A DNA stretch of 64,000 nt, taken from contig NC_092859.1 in NCBI RefSeq assembly GCF_032062135.1, forward strand, positions 45,853,804 through 45,917,803, written 5' to 3'. Shown piece after piece: positions 50,601 to 62,637 of the stretch (positions within the stretch are counted from its first letter, which is position 1; each line of letters begins with the position of its first letter). Origin of the DNA: Pyxicephalus adspersus. Lineage: Eukaryota; Chordata; Amphibia; Anura; Pyxicephalidae. The translations under genes were made by a program, and so were the position numbers. Below the pieces are notes generated by a model. The model made no database searches and was not told the origin of the DNA. It worked only from the letters and a program-made list of their open reading frames with translations.

Positions 50601-51205
50601 CTGGGAGTAAACTCGATGCACAGTAGAATAGTAAGTGAAGTCGCAGGTTGACAGGTGATGAATTCCCCAAATATCACATAATTTATATTCATGAAGCAAT
50701 TTACGGAGCTTCTTTGGTAGGGGGGATATTGCCTCTACTACGGGATTTGCCCAAAGATTCGTCCAAGGGGACATTAAAGTCTCCGCCCAGAAGAAGCACT
50801 CCCTCTGAAAACTCAAATAGTTTGTTAAGCGTCTTTTAAAGAAAAGGTTATCTGATTCGTGTTAGGGGCATATAACATGGCTAGCATTACATGCTTTAAA
50901 TCTATAAAACCTTTGACAAAAAGTAACCTGCCATCAGAATCACACCATTGATCTTTGTACTGGCAGGAGACCCTTTTGGATATCAAGAGACTTACTCCTC
51001 TGGTTTTAGACTCCAACAAGGAGCTGTGAAAGGCCCATTGATAATTGTGGTCTGTTAATCTGGGGATTTTTTCTGAGCGGAAGTGGGTTTCCTGAAGAAA
51101 CACCACTCTCGGTTTCAACCTATGAATGTCACGTAAAATAGCGGATCTCTTTTCAGGGACATTGAGCCCTTTAGCATTAAGTGATACCACTTTAATAGCA
51201 GACAT
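47690..51205 (-). mobile_element. Tx1/L1-like LINE ORF2, copy B, nearly full length
   Basis: Runs from an ATG-led endonuclease (51205; MSAIKVVSLNAKGLN, FLQETHF) through SQVDMLLIRHSDL and SDHAAIKLDL (about 50.5-50.65 kb). The pre-RT APGPDSLTSKYFKTFLP follows (about 49.79 kb), then the RT motifs SYRPISLLNVDVKLYVRL, DQVGFVPNREG and TRQGCPLSPMIF, and the catalytic AFADDLLFY (about 49.13 kb). The C-terminal region reaches 47.7 kb, where a cysteine/histidine segment typical of these LINEs can be read. Several frameshifts and stops break it, so it is dead. A full ORF2 needs APE-type endonuclease, RT and C-terminal zinc-binding parts, all traceable here. ORF1 was not identified. Confidence 0.85.
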
Positions 51206-51469
51206 TCTTCACTTGAAACAGAAATTCAAGAAATCAGCACTGAGGGGTAAGGGGGTGGGTATGGCAGTAAAAGTGGGCAATAAGGGGGGAATTACAGGGG
51301 ATGACAAAAACCACAGCTAAAGGAGTGGATTTACCACCTGCCCCTAACAAAAAGGTAAGGACTTTCTTGTTGGATTTCTTTAAAGATTTTATTACTTTGG
51401 AAATTTCAGTGCAGTGCAATCTAATTATCTAATTATCATACAACATTGTATGACAAATCAGATTACTGA

Positions 51470-51690
51470 AAACTCCACTTACCTGGTCCCCGCAGCTCCT
51501 CCGGAGACGTCTTCTTTCCTCTGTCTTCAGTCTCTGAATGTAGAGACGGTCTCCGGGGTTTCCTGGTGACGTCGGTGCGGGCGGGAAATTCAAATCATTT
51601 TGTATTGGATTCAATACAAAATAGCGGTATTGAGTCCAATACAAAGAAATCTTTATATTCTAAATATATATATATATATATATAATTATA
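51470..51690. repeat. Dispersed CpG-rich repeat, copy 2
   Basis: Shares CTTACCTGGTCCC, ATTTTGTATTGGATTCAAT and CCAATACAAAGAAATC with 216-500, and carries GTGACGTCGGTGCGGGCGGG. A further GC-rich block with GATGACATCAGTGCGTGTG follows at 51.9-52.07 kb and may belong to the same or a second copy. Confidence 0.7.
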
Positions 51691-52079
51691 TTATATAACC
51701 TATTGTACAGGTATAATACATTAATACAACACTATTTTTTTAACAGATTTTTTATTTTTTGTGTTTTTTTATTTAAAATTTATTTTTAAATTTATTACAT
51801 TTATTAAATATTGGACCTATTTTGGTGAGTTATGCCTAAAAATTATAGCCTACAATGTAAAATACATTTAAATGCAAAAAATGTAACGCTTTTTGCATGG
51901 AAATATGGAGAGAATTCCTGTTGGATGCCCGTCTTCTCGGTCGGATCCCCATCTTCTCCTTTCCTCGGCGTTCGCGTATGCATCCCTCAGCAATTCCTGA
52001 TGACATCAGTGCGTGTGCCTGTCGACGGGGGGCGTGGGGGGTAATTGAAATTCCGAGTCCCTCATTCTAACATTCACCA

Positions 52080-54180
52080 AAAGCAAACCCCTGTCTTGGG
52101 AAGCTAGTTGCGCCATTCTAGACCTCAGTTGCCCACAGGATTTATGTGTGCAAATGATGACATTTGGGGAACAAGAAATTATGAAGGAAAAGGATCAGAA
52201 AATGCTTAATAAATTTAAACTTATTTATTTTATTTTACATGATTGTGTGTTTCAAACTTTATTATATTCAGGATATTTACTAGATCCTTGTTTGGACATA
52301 CTTCAGTAAGTTACAGGTCTACAATTAAAAAAAAAAATTATTAATGAAAAACAGTGTACCGCTTTTGGTACAGAAATCCAGACATCAGTGAAACGCCCAG
52401 GAGGTTGAAAAGGAAAAAATTCAAGCAAGGGTAGAGCTGTAGCTCATAACAACCTATCCTAGGTTTTTTTTTTGTTCTCTGTGAAAATCAACCTAACTGG
52501 TTACTGTTGCTGTGACAACAGTACCACTTTTGTTTCATGTTTCTGCATCATTTTTCATAATCCCACCCTTGTGTGCACACATGCATTTGTGAGGAATCTA
52601 GGAATTTATAATGCCCCTCCCAGATCCTCATCTCGCCTTATCTACGTCCTTAAGAGTCATAAATATCTGCTCTTATGGTATTAAATCTCAGATAATCCAA
52701 TACCATTTAACAATCTTTCATATTATTATTTTTTTTTAGCATTATCATCCATTTCCAAACAGCTTTTTAACATACTCATTATGAAGAGCTTATTGAAATT
52801 CATGTTGTCTAACAGGACCATGTAAAACTGACAGGTGGAGGGTATTATGTCCAATTCTGTCTTTGTTTCCTTCCCCCTCTTGCAGTGAATGGCTGGATCT
52901 CTCCCCTCCTCTTCTTTTCTTGTCATTTACACTGCTAAAGAATAGCAACTCCAGGGTTAGAAGCACAGTTTCTTTTTAGGAAGACCAGTAAAGGATTCCG
53001 CCAGCTCTCCACACAATCACAGGATTTTACTCCAATAACTACATGTGTGTTTGTTACTTGCATTCCCTGGATATTTCTGGATTTTTTATAAAGGATATGA
53101 ACTAAAATGGCAAGTATGCTTGTTTGCTTAAGTACAAAGTAAATGACCGAATCCTGAGTATTATTTTGCAACAATTTTTAAGTTAACAATTAACTATTTG
53201 TGTTAACAGTTAACAATTTTTTTGCTTTTTTGTAAACACTTTATTAACTGCAAACAACCAAAATATTATAACATTATTACAAAATTCTTACCTGGAAATT
53301 TGTATGCTCAACTGCCATAACACAACTTTTTTTAAAGCATGCATTTAAGAGCTGATAATAGTGTAGAACAATTATTCCAAAATAACAATATAGTGTGATG
53401 TTACTGTTGTAATGTGTTGTTTATGTTTTGCAATCGTTGTCATGTCAAACTCATGTAAGCGAATAAGGACCTCATGTTTCAGGATTTAAAATAAAATCTG
53501 TTAGGCTGGCATTTGCTAATTTATTACAATGGTATATTAATTAGCTCTCTGTGCTAGAATGGCAGATTGTGTTGTGGGAGTAATGTTTTCTTCTGTTTCC
53601 AAAACACATTGTAAATGATGAAAACCCACATTCACTCACATTCTTGTCATTTGTCACTGTTTTTCGTGTAGATGCTAATTCGTTGTCATGGACTGTTTTA
53701 TTGGAACTGCTCTGTTTGCCATGGATCACAGATTGGCTTAGATCAATACTAGCTGTTCAATAAACTCCCAGCAGTTCAGGGAAATATTGCATGTGGCTCT
53801 TTCATTTTGGCAAGGAAAGAGTTACAGAATGGAATATTCCAAGATGAATGTCACAATTTTTTAATTGTTTTATTTATTTTTACTACACATTAAGAACAGG
53901 TAGTGTTAAAATTTGAATTTGCTTCTTTGAAATGTTGGTAACTTATTTTAATACAGGGAACATTTTTTCTGGTTGATGATTGGATACACTAAAACATATC
54001 TTGAGCCAATGCAGTGCTGCATACAATTCAATGGCTGCTATGTACTCGCTCCTCCTTCGTTTCCTTTCTGTTGCCAGCTAGATTTTACCGTAGTCTCTCT
54101 GCCTGATGGAAAAAGAAATGACAAAACAACGTCGATTGCATCTTTCCTTTTTCCTTAAGGATTAAACGCTCCGTAATCAA
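52080..54180. other. Upstream region of the plus-strand protocadherin
   Basis: AT-rich, with no repeat family recognised. The last 150 bp contain TGTACTCGCTCCTCC, with a CGCT tetramer like the core of mammalian Pcdh CSEs, but no match to the AGTGACACC element of the array or to a CTCF core. Confidence 0.45.
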
Positions 54181-54225
54181 GATGTGCTGAAGGAGAAAAA
54201 AAGGGACATACCAGGCATTTTTGCA

Positions 54226-56670
54226 ATGATTCATCCAGCAGGTTACCGTGTTTTGCAAGTAGGAATACTGCATCTCTTTCCTTTGTGGCTGCTTGTAAAC
54301 CTTACATATGCACAGTTCCGGTACTCTATCCCTGAGGAGCTAAACAGGGGAGAAATTGTTGGGAATATCGCTAAGGATCTTGGAACAGATGTGGCCAAAC
54401 TAGTAGCTGCTAATCTCCAGGTACTTTCCGATTCTGATTCCCAATATTTCTCTGTAAATGTAAACAATGGAGCCATATTGGTGAATGACAGAATAGATAG
54501 GGAGCTGCTTTGTGGACAGAGTGTTTCATGTATATTAAATCTGAAATTTGCTATAGAGAATCCAGTGGAAGTATACAGGATTGAGGTGGAAATATTAGAC
54601 ATTAATGATAATTCCCCTCGATTCCAGAGTGAGGAGCTGACTTTAAAAATAAACGAGTTGGCATCCCCTGGTGCCAGGTTTCTTATTCCAAATGCACAAG
54701 ATCCAGATATAGGCTCTAATGCTTTGCAGGAATACCATCTTAGTCCCAGTGAAAATTTTGCTTTGATTGTGAAAAAGCGGGCTGATGGTAGTAAATTCCC
54801 AGAGTTAGTTCTAGAAAAGGCTCTAGATAGGGAACAGACAGCTGTCCACCACCTAGTACTGAAAGCAGAAGATGGTGGGGTTCCATGTAGGTCAAGCACC
54901 ATGCAGATCACAATCATAGTCCTGGACGCTAATGATAATCACCCGGCATTTGATCAGCCTTCTTATAATGTCCAGCTGAAAGAAAACGCCCCCAAAAACT
55001 CTTTAGTCATTAAACTTAATGCAACAGACCTAGATGAAGGTCCTAATGGAGAGATTGAGTACTTTTTTAGTAGTCACAATTCTGATGCCTTAAGCAACAT
55101 TTTTCAGCTAAATTCAGAAATAGGTGAAATTCGTGTACTTGGAAATTTAGATTTTGAAGAGATTTCAGTTTATGAGATTGATATTGAAGCTAGAGATAAG
55201 GGAAGTCCCATTATGGAGGAACATTGCAGTGTAATTGTCCATATTATTGATGTAAATGACAATACTCCTGAGATGACTATAAGTGCATTTTCTAGCTCAG
55301 TTCCAGAAGATTCACCACCTGGGACAGTAGTTGCTGTCATAACTATAAAAGACAAGGATCATGGTGATAATGGAAGGGTACAATGCCAAGTAGACAAAAA
55401 CCTTCCATTCACCGTAAGAGAAGACTTTGAGCACCAGTTTTCCCTAATAACAAGTGATCATTTGGATCGTGAAAGTGTTTCTGAATACCATATAACAATA
55501 ACTGCAAAGGATATGGGGAATCCCCCTCTTTCCACAGTGAAAGTTATATCCGTTGTAGTTTCTGATGTAAATGACAACACACCCCAGTTTGTTGAACCAG
55601 TTTATGAGGTCTTCGTGGAGGAGAATAACAAAGCTGGTGAGTTACTTTGTACTGTTTCAGCTACGGACCCTGATTTGGATCAAAATTCACGTCTTTCCTA
55701 TTCCATTTTACAAAATCCTAAGGATGACTATGGTAGCACATCCCATATATACATCAACTCTGAAAATGGACAGGTCTACCTAAAATTTCCTCTGGATTAT
55801 GAAAGGATTAACTACTTCCAATTCCAAATAGAAGTTTCTGATGCTGGCTCCCCGCCTCTTAAAAATAAGACTGTTGTGCATGTTTTTGTTCTAGATCAAA
55901 ATGATAATTCTCCAGTTGTTGTCTTTCCTGTAGTTGGAGCTAATTCAGTTGCCCAGTGTAAGATCCCACGTTCCACTGGACCAAATGTTATGGTAAGCAA
56001 AATATCTGCTGTAGACCATGACTCAGGTCGAAATGCTTGGCTTTCCTACAACTTACTTGAAGCAACAGATCCTACTCTCTTCAGTATTGTTATGAGAACT
56101 GGTGAAATAAAGACTAAACGTGCTATTCAGGACATTGATCCTACTTTACATGAGCTTCTTTTGTTGGTAAAAGATTCTGGAGAACCCTGTTTATCTACTT
56201 CAGTTACAGTAATGATGACCCTAGAAGACAAAGACCTAGAGGTGTCACAGGGTGTAAAGGACCACTCTAAAAAAAGGAATATCTCTAGTCTTACTTTGTA
56301 CTTGATTGTGTGTTTAATTGTCATATCTGTCATCTCATTAATTGGTTTGGCAGCCCTTGGAATTAAAATTCACAAGTGTGAGAACAAGAATTTCCCCCTT
56401 TGTTGCCGGCAAACTCAAAAGAAAGCCGTGGTGGCAGGATCTAAGCTACATGGAACGTTTCAGCTTCACCCAAGCCTTTGTAACACTATTATAGGTGTCC
56501 GAGTGGATTGTGCTGGAAATATCCCATCCAATCGAAGGGTCAGAACATGTTTCTCCCCTGTTTCAGATATTAGTGAGTTTATGTTTATGAGGCCACCTCA
56601 TGTCACAGCTAGCTCCTCTTCCCCGGGGATACTGGTTCCAGATCCTAACTTCTCCATTGCTTCCAATGAG
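54226..56670 (+). CDS. Divergent clustered-type protocadherin first exon
   Basis: An intact single-exon protocadherin on the opposite strand to the array. The upstream frame extends to a GTG at 54184, but the first ATG is 54226 (MIHPAGYRVLQVGIL). It has a signal peptide, mature start AQFRYSIPEELNRG, six cadherin repeats with DxNDN motifs, CGQSVSC in EC1, RKRNISSL before a membrane helix (LTLYLIVCLIVISVISLIGL), and a tail of roughly 130 residues. The tail is unrelated to that of the array exons: KFPLCC-like cysteines (NFPLCCRQ), DISEFMFMRPPHVTAS and a serine run. A donor GAG|GTGAGC lies at 56670 in phase 0 (815 codons); without splicing the frame ends 20 codons later at 56730. The fold and CX5C loop are those of clustered protocadherins. 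The tail and the lack of a CSE suggest a C-type or separate member. Subfamily is unresolved. Confidence 0.9.
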
Positions 56671-56730
56671 GTGAGCTCCCAGAATTTGCCATTACTTGAA
56701 ACCAAAGTCAAACAAGATGAATGTCATTAA

Positions 56731-59430
56731 AATTTCAATTTCATCTTTCATGGCATCTGTGTGGTGCGCATAATTACAGCACATTTCTTTCATCACAGGT
56801 CATTACGCCATACTGTCCACTTTATAAGAAGAAACATTTTTACATTTACTTTCATAGGGCAGATAAATCCTTTAGAGTAGAAGAAGGTGGTCTTGACAGC
56901 AATACACTACAAAAAAATAAATGTAAAGCTACTAAAATCCTTACCTATCAACTAAAGGATAGAACAGGCAGAGTATGATCAACATAATCAGTGACAAGGC
57001 CAAGTTGCTATTTAATGATTTCTCTCTGCAGCTTTTAGGACCGTTTCACATAACAATTTTGGTTAGAGGTAAAGGAAATATTTACTTCTTTCTATTTACT
57101 ATCAGGTTCAGCTTGTCATGACTGAGAATGTCAGTACCACTACTACAGATGTACATAAGATTTTTTTTCCTTGCTCTCCACCCAATATTGTTTTGTGTCT
57201 TTATGGATACTACCATACCATAACAAAGTTTTAAATATTTAAAATAGTTAATATAGACTAAACTATTATAAAGCTGCAGATATTGTATTATTTCTAAAGT
57301 TGTTATGGATATCAGTTAGGAATTTTAAAAATTTACATGACTTTGTAGTTATATATCAGATGTTATTTCCACTGCCATGTTTAAACCAAAACATTTTAAT
57401 GATCACTCAAGTTTAAAAGTGCCTCAATCAGTGCTGATATATACTCTAATATGATTAACAATTTAAATCATACATAACATTTTCTGTTTTAAATTTTGTT
57501 CCCAAAATAAGTATTAGTTTTACTTTTTACACATTTGCACAGCTCCCAGACATTTAGTACTAGGCAAGTAATTAATAAAAAATATAGATGCCTATGGTAA
57601 ATACTCCTACCATAGGTTTATAAATATTCAGCCCGAGGAAGTCCCCATGCAGTAGAATTCATCTGCCCTTAGCGATAGATTTATATGAGTCCAACAGCGA
57701 AAACAGATCCTTATGGACTATAACACTTACCAAGAAGTGATCTAGACCTAGCCTTTTCACAGTGGATTGTCTGGAATATATTACTTGAGAAATCCTTTGC
57801 TTCTAAGACGGATGAAGGTCCATCAAACATTGTTTGGATCCTGACTAATCAACTGACTGATGTGTCATCTTTTAAAAAACTTGCCGCACTTTTGTAGATT
57901 GCCTTAAAGTTGGTACTGTATTGGACAAAACAGAGACTTTTGGGAATACACACCAGCAAAAAACGTCATAATTACAGTGTAATCAAGGAGACGTTCTGAA
58001 ATACACTGACATAAGATTTAGTCTGCTTTTGCAGACACCTTTATATCTATTTATACCGATGGAGACTTGTTTGTAAAGTTTTTAGTGAGTCCTGATTAAC
58101 ATGCAAGCATCTTTTGAAGACCATACGATGGGGTAAGAACTGTCATAACTCATGAAATTCTTATTTTGACATTTTTGGTCATGCAAAAGTACATTTCATT
58201 TTGTGCAAACATTCATAATAAAGCATTTTTCATATTTTATTTGTGTCAATGAGTGTGTGAAACATTATTTTTCTCATCTTGTTTTACACCTATCAAAATA
58301 CATACTTTTATAATTCATAATGATGGTTTAAACAGGTCGCATTAAATGAAAGAAGTGTACCATTTTGGTCAGGGCAGCCACTTTGTGAGTTGATCAGGAT
58401 TTATTTAGAAGCATCCTACTAGAAAGGATAATTCTAGAAAATTACAAGTGGATCCTGGTAAACATTTAAACTATAATCCTACTGATATTTCTTCACAAAA
58501 TGGCTGCCCACTAAATATATATTACAAATGTCTTTAGATGATTTTAGTGTTTGTTTACATTTTTGAAAACAGTTATGATCCTTACAGGAAATGATTAATC
58601 AATGATGACACAATGACAAATATATACATATAGAAATTCTGCTTTCACTGCAATATACATGCTGGTATGAAGAAAATGGGCATTTCTTTAAAGATAATTC
58701 AAAAATAAATATCAATTACTTGACCTACACATAAAAAAATGTTTAAAATACATAACTTTTGTGCTCAGAGCCTTCCCTACAGTTGCTAGCAACAACATTC
58801 ACACTGTTAAACTGAGTTCTCTATCTTGTAATAGCCTTCATTTTTTTATGCAGTATTTGTGGGCAAATTGATAATTTTGTGGTGAGTAGACAACGAAAGA
58901 AATGTGTTGAGAGCATTGGTTCTAATTTAGGCATTAGCTGCAAGAAAATGCATTGTTTCCATATAATTTTTTATGATGCCATTTAAATCAAACCTGCCAT
59001 CCTTCAAAACACCTTACAATTAACAAACAGATATAATTAGGGTCAGGTAAATGTGATCATTCTAGTTTTTTATATTCTTAACAAGCAAAAAATGATTTTA
59101 TAAACACTGACTCAGGTAGCTGCAGGGACAGCTCGGCTTCACACCCCCAGCAGTGAGTTGCAAGCCTTACATTTATCTAATCTCTAATGTAAATACAAAG
59201 CAGGTGCTCTGAAAAGAAAAGAGAAAAAGAGTAACCTGAGCTTGTCTGAGAATAACTTCAGCGCTAAAGCTACAAACAAAAATTGTCCCACAAAGCCTGC
59301 AGCTACAGAGGTCAGTGAGGGGTTGTTAGGGCAGTGTAAATAATTCTATACCAGTAGCCTGACTATAGATTCACTTTAGGCGAAAAAATATTTTTCCTGG
59401 TCCAGATAAAAACATTTTTATAATATTCCT
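56731..59430. other. Downstream region of the plus-strand protocadherin
   Basis: AT-rich, probably intron or 3' flank. I looked for a cPcdh constant exon (a short exon rich in DWR, SQ and lysine motifs) and did not find one on the plus strand. Confidence 0.45.
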
Positions 59431-59432
59431 GT

Positions 59433-59492
59433 ATGTATGCGTGAGTCATAAAACCTCAATTAATATTGAGGTTTTATGACTCATGCATACAT
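59433..59492. repeat. Near-perfect 28-bp inverted repeat
   Basis: Arms ATGTATGCGTGAGTCATAAA-CCTCAAT (59433-59460) and the inverse (59465-59492) with one mismatch and a 4-base loop (TAAT). It would form a long, stable stem. Confidence 0.85.
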
Positions 59493-59804
59493 TTTGTTCC
59501 CGTTTATGAATAGGATCTCTATGACCCTTTATTGTAAAAACAACATGCAGAAACCCTGTAATCAGAGGTGTGCCTACAATAAGGCAGGAACAGCATTTTT
59601 TAAGTATTTTACCTTTGGTTAGGAGGTTGGTTATGACATCCAAGAGTAACTGAAATGATTATACTGATAGAGCTGGCAATAAAAGCATATAGGTTATGGA
59701 TTCTTGCAGTCCACCTTTCAGACTGAATTTTTCTACAATAAAAAAATTGTATTAATTTAAAACATGAATGTATGGCCAAATATTAGTAAACAAAACAGTG
59801 CTTT

Positions 59805-60300
59805 TGTTTAAAGTTGACCAACATTTTTACTATACATAAAAGGGTAGACAACCCTTTTATTTAAAGTCAAAATTGTATTTTGCCAAAAAAAAAAGGGTGC
59901 AGCACCTCCCTAATCTGCCTTCATCACCATGGCGATCAAGACAGAATGGGAGCACAAAGCCCCCTGGGATACCTATGTCACACATCCCGGGAGGCTCTTT
60001 CCTGTTGCTTCTGTGCATGCCCTAATCTCAGGCATGCCCCGACGGAGCACTATCTTTAATGGAAAAAAATATTGCCGGACTCATGCATGCGCATGTTTTT
60101 TCCCATCTACGTTACCCAATCTCGCTCCTGCGCAGTGCGAGATCGGGTGACGTAGGAAAAGCCTCCTCTGTGCCACGCCGAAGACAGATACCGGGATGAT
60201 GCGGTACCCAAAGACGGATCGATGGATCTGTGGGATTAAAGGTGTGTGTTTTTTTTTTTTTTTTTGCCCAGGGGTTCCCCATCCCAATGGTACTCACTTT
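59805..60300. mobile_element. Non-autonomous DNA element, second copy
   Basis: Its reverse complement aligns with 24691-25240: GATGTGTGACATAGGTATCC, CCAGGGGGCTTTGTGCTCCC, GGTGCTGCACCC and, on the other side, GTGCGAGATCGGGTGACG. The AAAAGGGT..ACCCTTTT hairpin (59838-59862) matches the other copy's hairpin in position. Orientation is opposite. The far end, beyond a poly-T run at 60249-60265, is not clearly bounded. Confidence 0.68.
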
Positions 60301-62130
60301 TCCGGTAGTTCCTCAACACTCTTTCCTCTGCTGCAGCCAACACTAAAGTCCCAATTGTTGGCTGGTGCTGGATTGCTGGATGCTAAGGCAAGTGTTCATG
60401 TCCTTCCATCTGTCATAAGCCTGAAAATTGTCTGCTAGACCTGAGTATCGCCAAATAGGAGGAGCTCTGAAAGTTACAATTCCCCCCTCCTCAAACGGAG
60501 AAACAAGGGTAACTGAGGGAAAAGTAATGGGCTGCCTGGAGGTCCGTCACGGGGCTCTGACATGAGGGTCTGTCACAGAGACTTGCACTGAAGGCCTGTC
60601 ACTGAGGTCTTCTTTGAGAGGCATGTTTCTGAAGGATCTCTTCCTGAGGTCTGCACTGAGGATTAATTGCTTAGGGGTATTTTATTGACAATGTCCCATA
60701 TTATTTCTCTTAGGAAAACCTAGTTGGGAGAAATATCCTACAGTTGTTGGCCCTGTCTTCTAAACCTGAACAGTTGTAATCTGTCATCTATTATATTTTG
60801 CTTGCCTCTCTGTCAATCATCCTGATATTGTCATTGTAGTACAGATATGTTTTGTTTTTTTGGAAACCTGTAAATTAGAATACACATTTTCTGTTTGATG
60901 AAAGCCCAACAGAAGTGTTTTCTAGCATTGTAGTTGTCTTGCACAGAGCCGGAGGGGTATAGAAAGGGGAAACGTGTCATTTGGTTGTTCTTCATCCTCA
61001 CAAAGGCTGTAAAAACAAACATCATTTAGCAGGTGTTTTAGAATTCTATGGAAGAAGTTGAGCAGCATATCACCCAATCATGCCTACCTCCCATTATATA
61101 CTAATCTTAACATTTTCTAAGCAGTAAAACATTAGGAAGCTGCTTGTTTAGTGGCTATCTGAACAAGCTCTAAATGAGCAGAAGGCTCCCAAAAGGAGTT
61201 CCAATCCTTTCTCAAGTTGACATACACTTTGATTCTTCAATTTTGTATACATCTTATTAGTATGGGCTGTCCAACTCTAGTCATGGGCCACAAACAGATG
61301 AAGATTTTCAACACTTATCCCCATATTTGTAAACTATTCCTAGTCCAAACTGTGAGGTAGGTTACTAAAATATCAATAAATAATTTTATATTTAGAGGGA
61401 ATCTTTCTGAATGAAACATTTTCTGACTCTTTGTAAACCACATTCACTAAATTTACTGATGTGTGTTAGAGAAATATTTACCATCAAGCACTGAAGTTGG
61501 ACAGCACTGCTCTAAGCCATACACCTCATCAAGCTACACTTGAAATAACCAGCATTTTTTTTTCTTTGCCTCCTTACATATGCAAAAGTCACACACTTCC
61601 CCATGAAAGCACAAGACATTGACACCAGCTCCAGGAGGCAGGGAGGGGTGAGGAAAGGCTACAACAGGAGAAAAAGGAGAATATTACTTAGTCTGGGTAA
61701 CCAATATAGAGTATTTAGGGGACAGTACAAGGTACATAAGGTAACGTTTCAGGGTACTTACACTTTGGTAAAAAAAAAGGTGCAATATAAGGTGCAGGGT
61801 AACCATAAACTTATTATTTTTTGTATGTTTTACTTTGTACAATTGTTTCAAAAACACTTTTCAGATGACAGTCGTAAATTTGCAGACTTGCAATTCTTTC
61901 TGACTTGCCAACAAAAGTAACTTGAATGGATGTGGGGACAACAATGAAAAAAAAAGAAATAGCAGCGTTTTATTTTTATATTTTTTACAGGAAAAAGTCA
62001 AATAAACCAGATAACTTAGACTTATATAAATCTATATATCTAAGTCTAAATGATTGTATCCACTTATAAGTAGTATGTATATATGCTTAATAGTCTAAGG
62101 AGGTTAAAAATTAGTAAACCTGACACTATC
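60301..62130. other. Intergenic DNA, no recognised gene
   Basis: Mixed composition. A stretch at 60.53-60.66 kb repeats GGTCTGTCAC-like words (degenerate tandem). An open frame at 61603-61920 is lysine/arginine-rich but resembles no family I know. Confidence 0.4.
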
Positions 62131-62340
62131 TGCATGGAGTTTGCAGGTGCTCCCCGTGCCTGCTTGCAGCTGGTTAATTGGCTTCCCCCTAAATTGACCT
62201 TAGACTACATCAATGATATATGACTATGGTAGGGACATTAAATTGTGAGGGACAGTTAGTGACACAACTATGGACTTTGTACAGTGCTGCGTAATATGAT
62301 AGTGCTATATAAATACTGTGGAATACTAATAAATTAATAA
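62130..62340 (+). repeat. SINE/L2-type retroelement tail
   Basis: Contains ATGGAGTTTGCAGGTGCTCC, TTAATTGGCTTCCCCCTAAA, GACTATGGTAGGGACATTAA and the terminal GTGCTGCGTAATATGATAG followed by a TAATAAATTAATAA tail. The first block resembles the 3' part of L2/CR1-derived elements. Related fragments lie at 11.98, 22.84 and 38.70 kb. Confidence 0.7.
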
Positions 62341-62637
62341 TATTTTCCATTCTTAGTACACACTGTGAGGTAGGTTACTAAAAAAATACTAAATTTTTAA
62401 ATATTTGGAGTGAAACACTAGGTCTGCTATTAATCCCTCACTTTTTATTCAGCAAGTAGCTGCCCGGATATTTATGTTCTCTGCCCTAAACATTGAGTCA
62501 GTTACCCACAACAGGTATAAATTTTATGAATCCGCATAAATACTGCCTACTTCCTGTCTACATACAATTGCTTCAGTTGTACAACATTGCTTTTGACTGA
62601 TTTGCTGTGAGTGACAATGTTATTCCAAGTCAGTGAA

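Noticed and set aside
54184..54225. N-terminal extension of the plus-strand protocadherin from a GTG
   Set aside because: Non-ATG start; the first ATG at 54226 leads directly into a good signal peptide.
54243..54917. 224-codon minus-strand open frame
   Set aside because: Antisense to EC1-EC2 of the plus-strand protocadherin, with no domain of its own.
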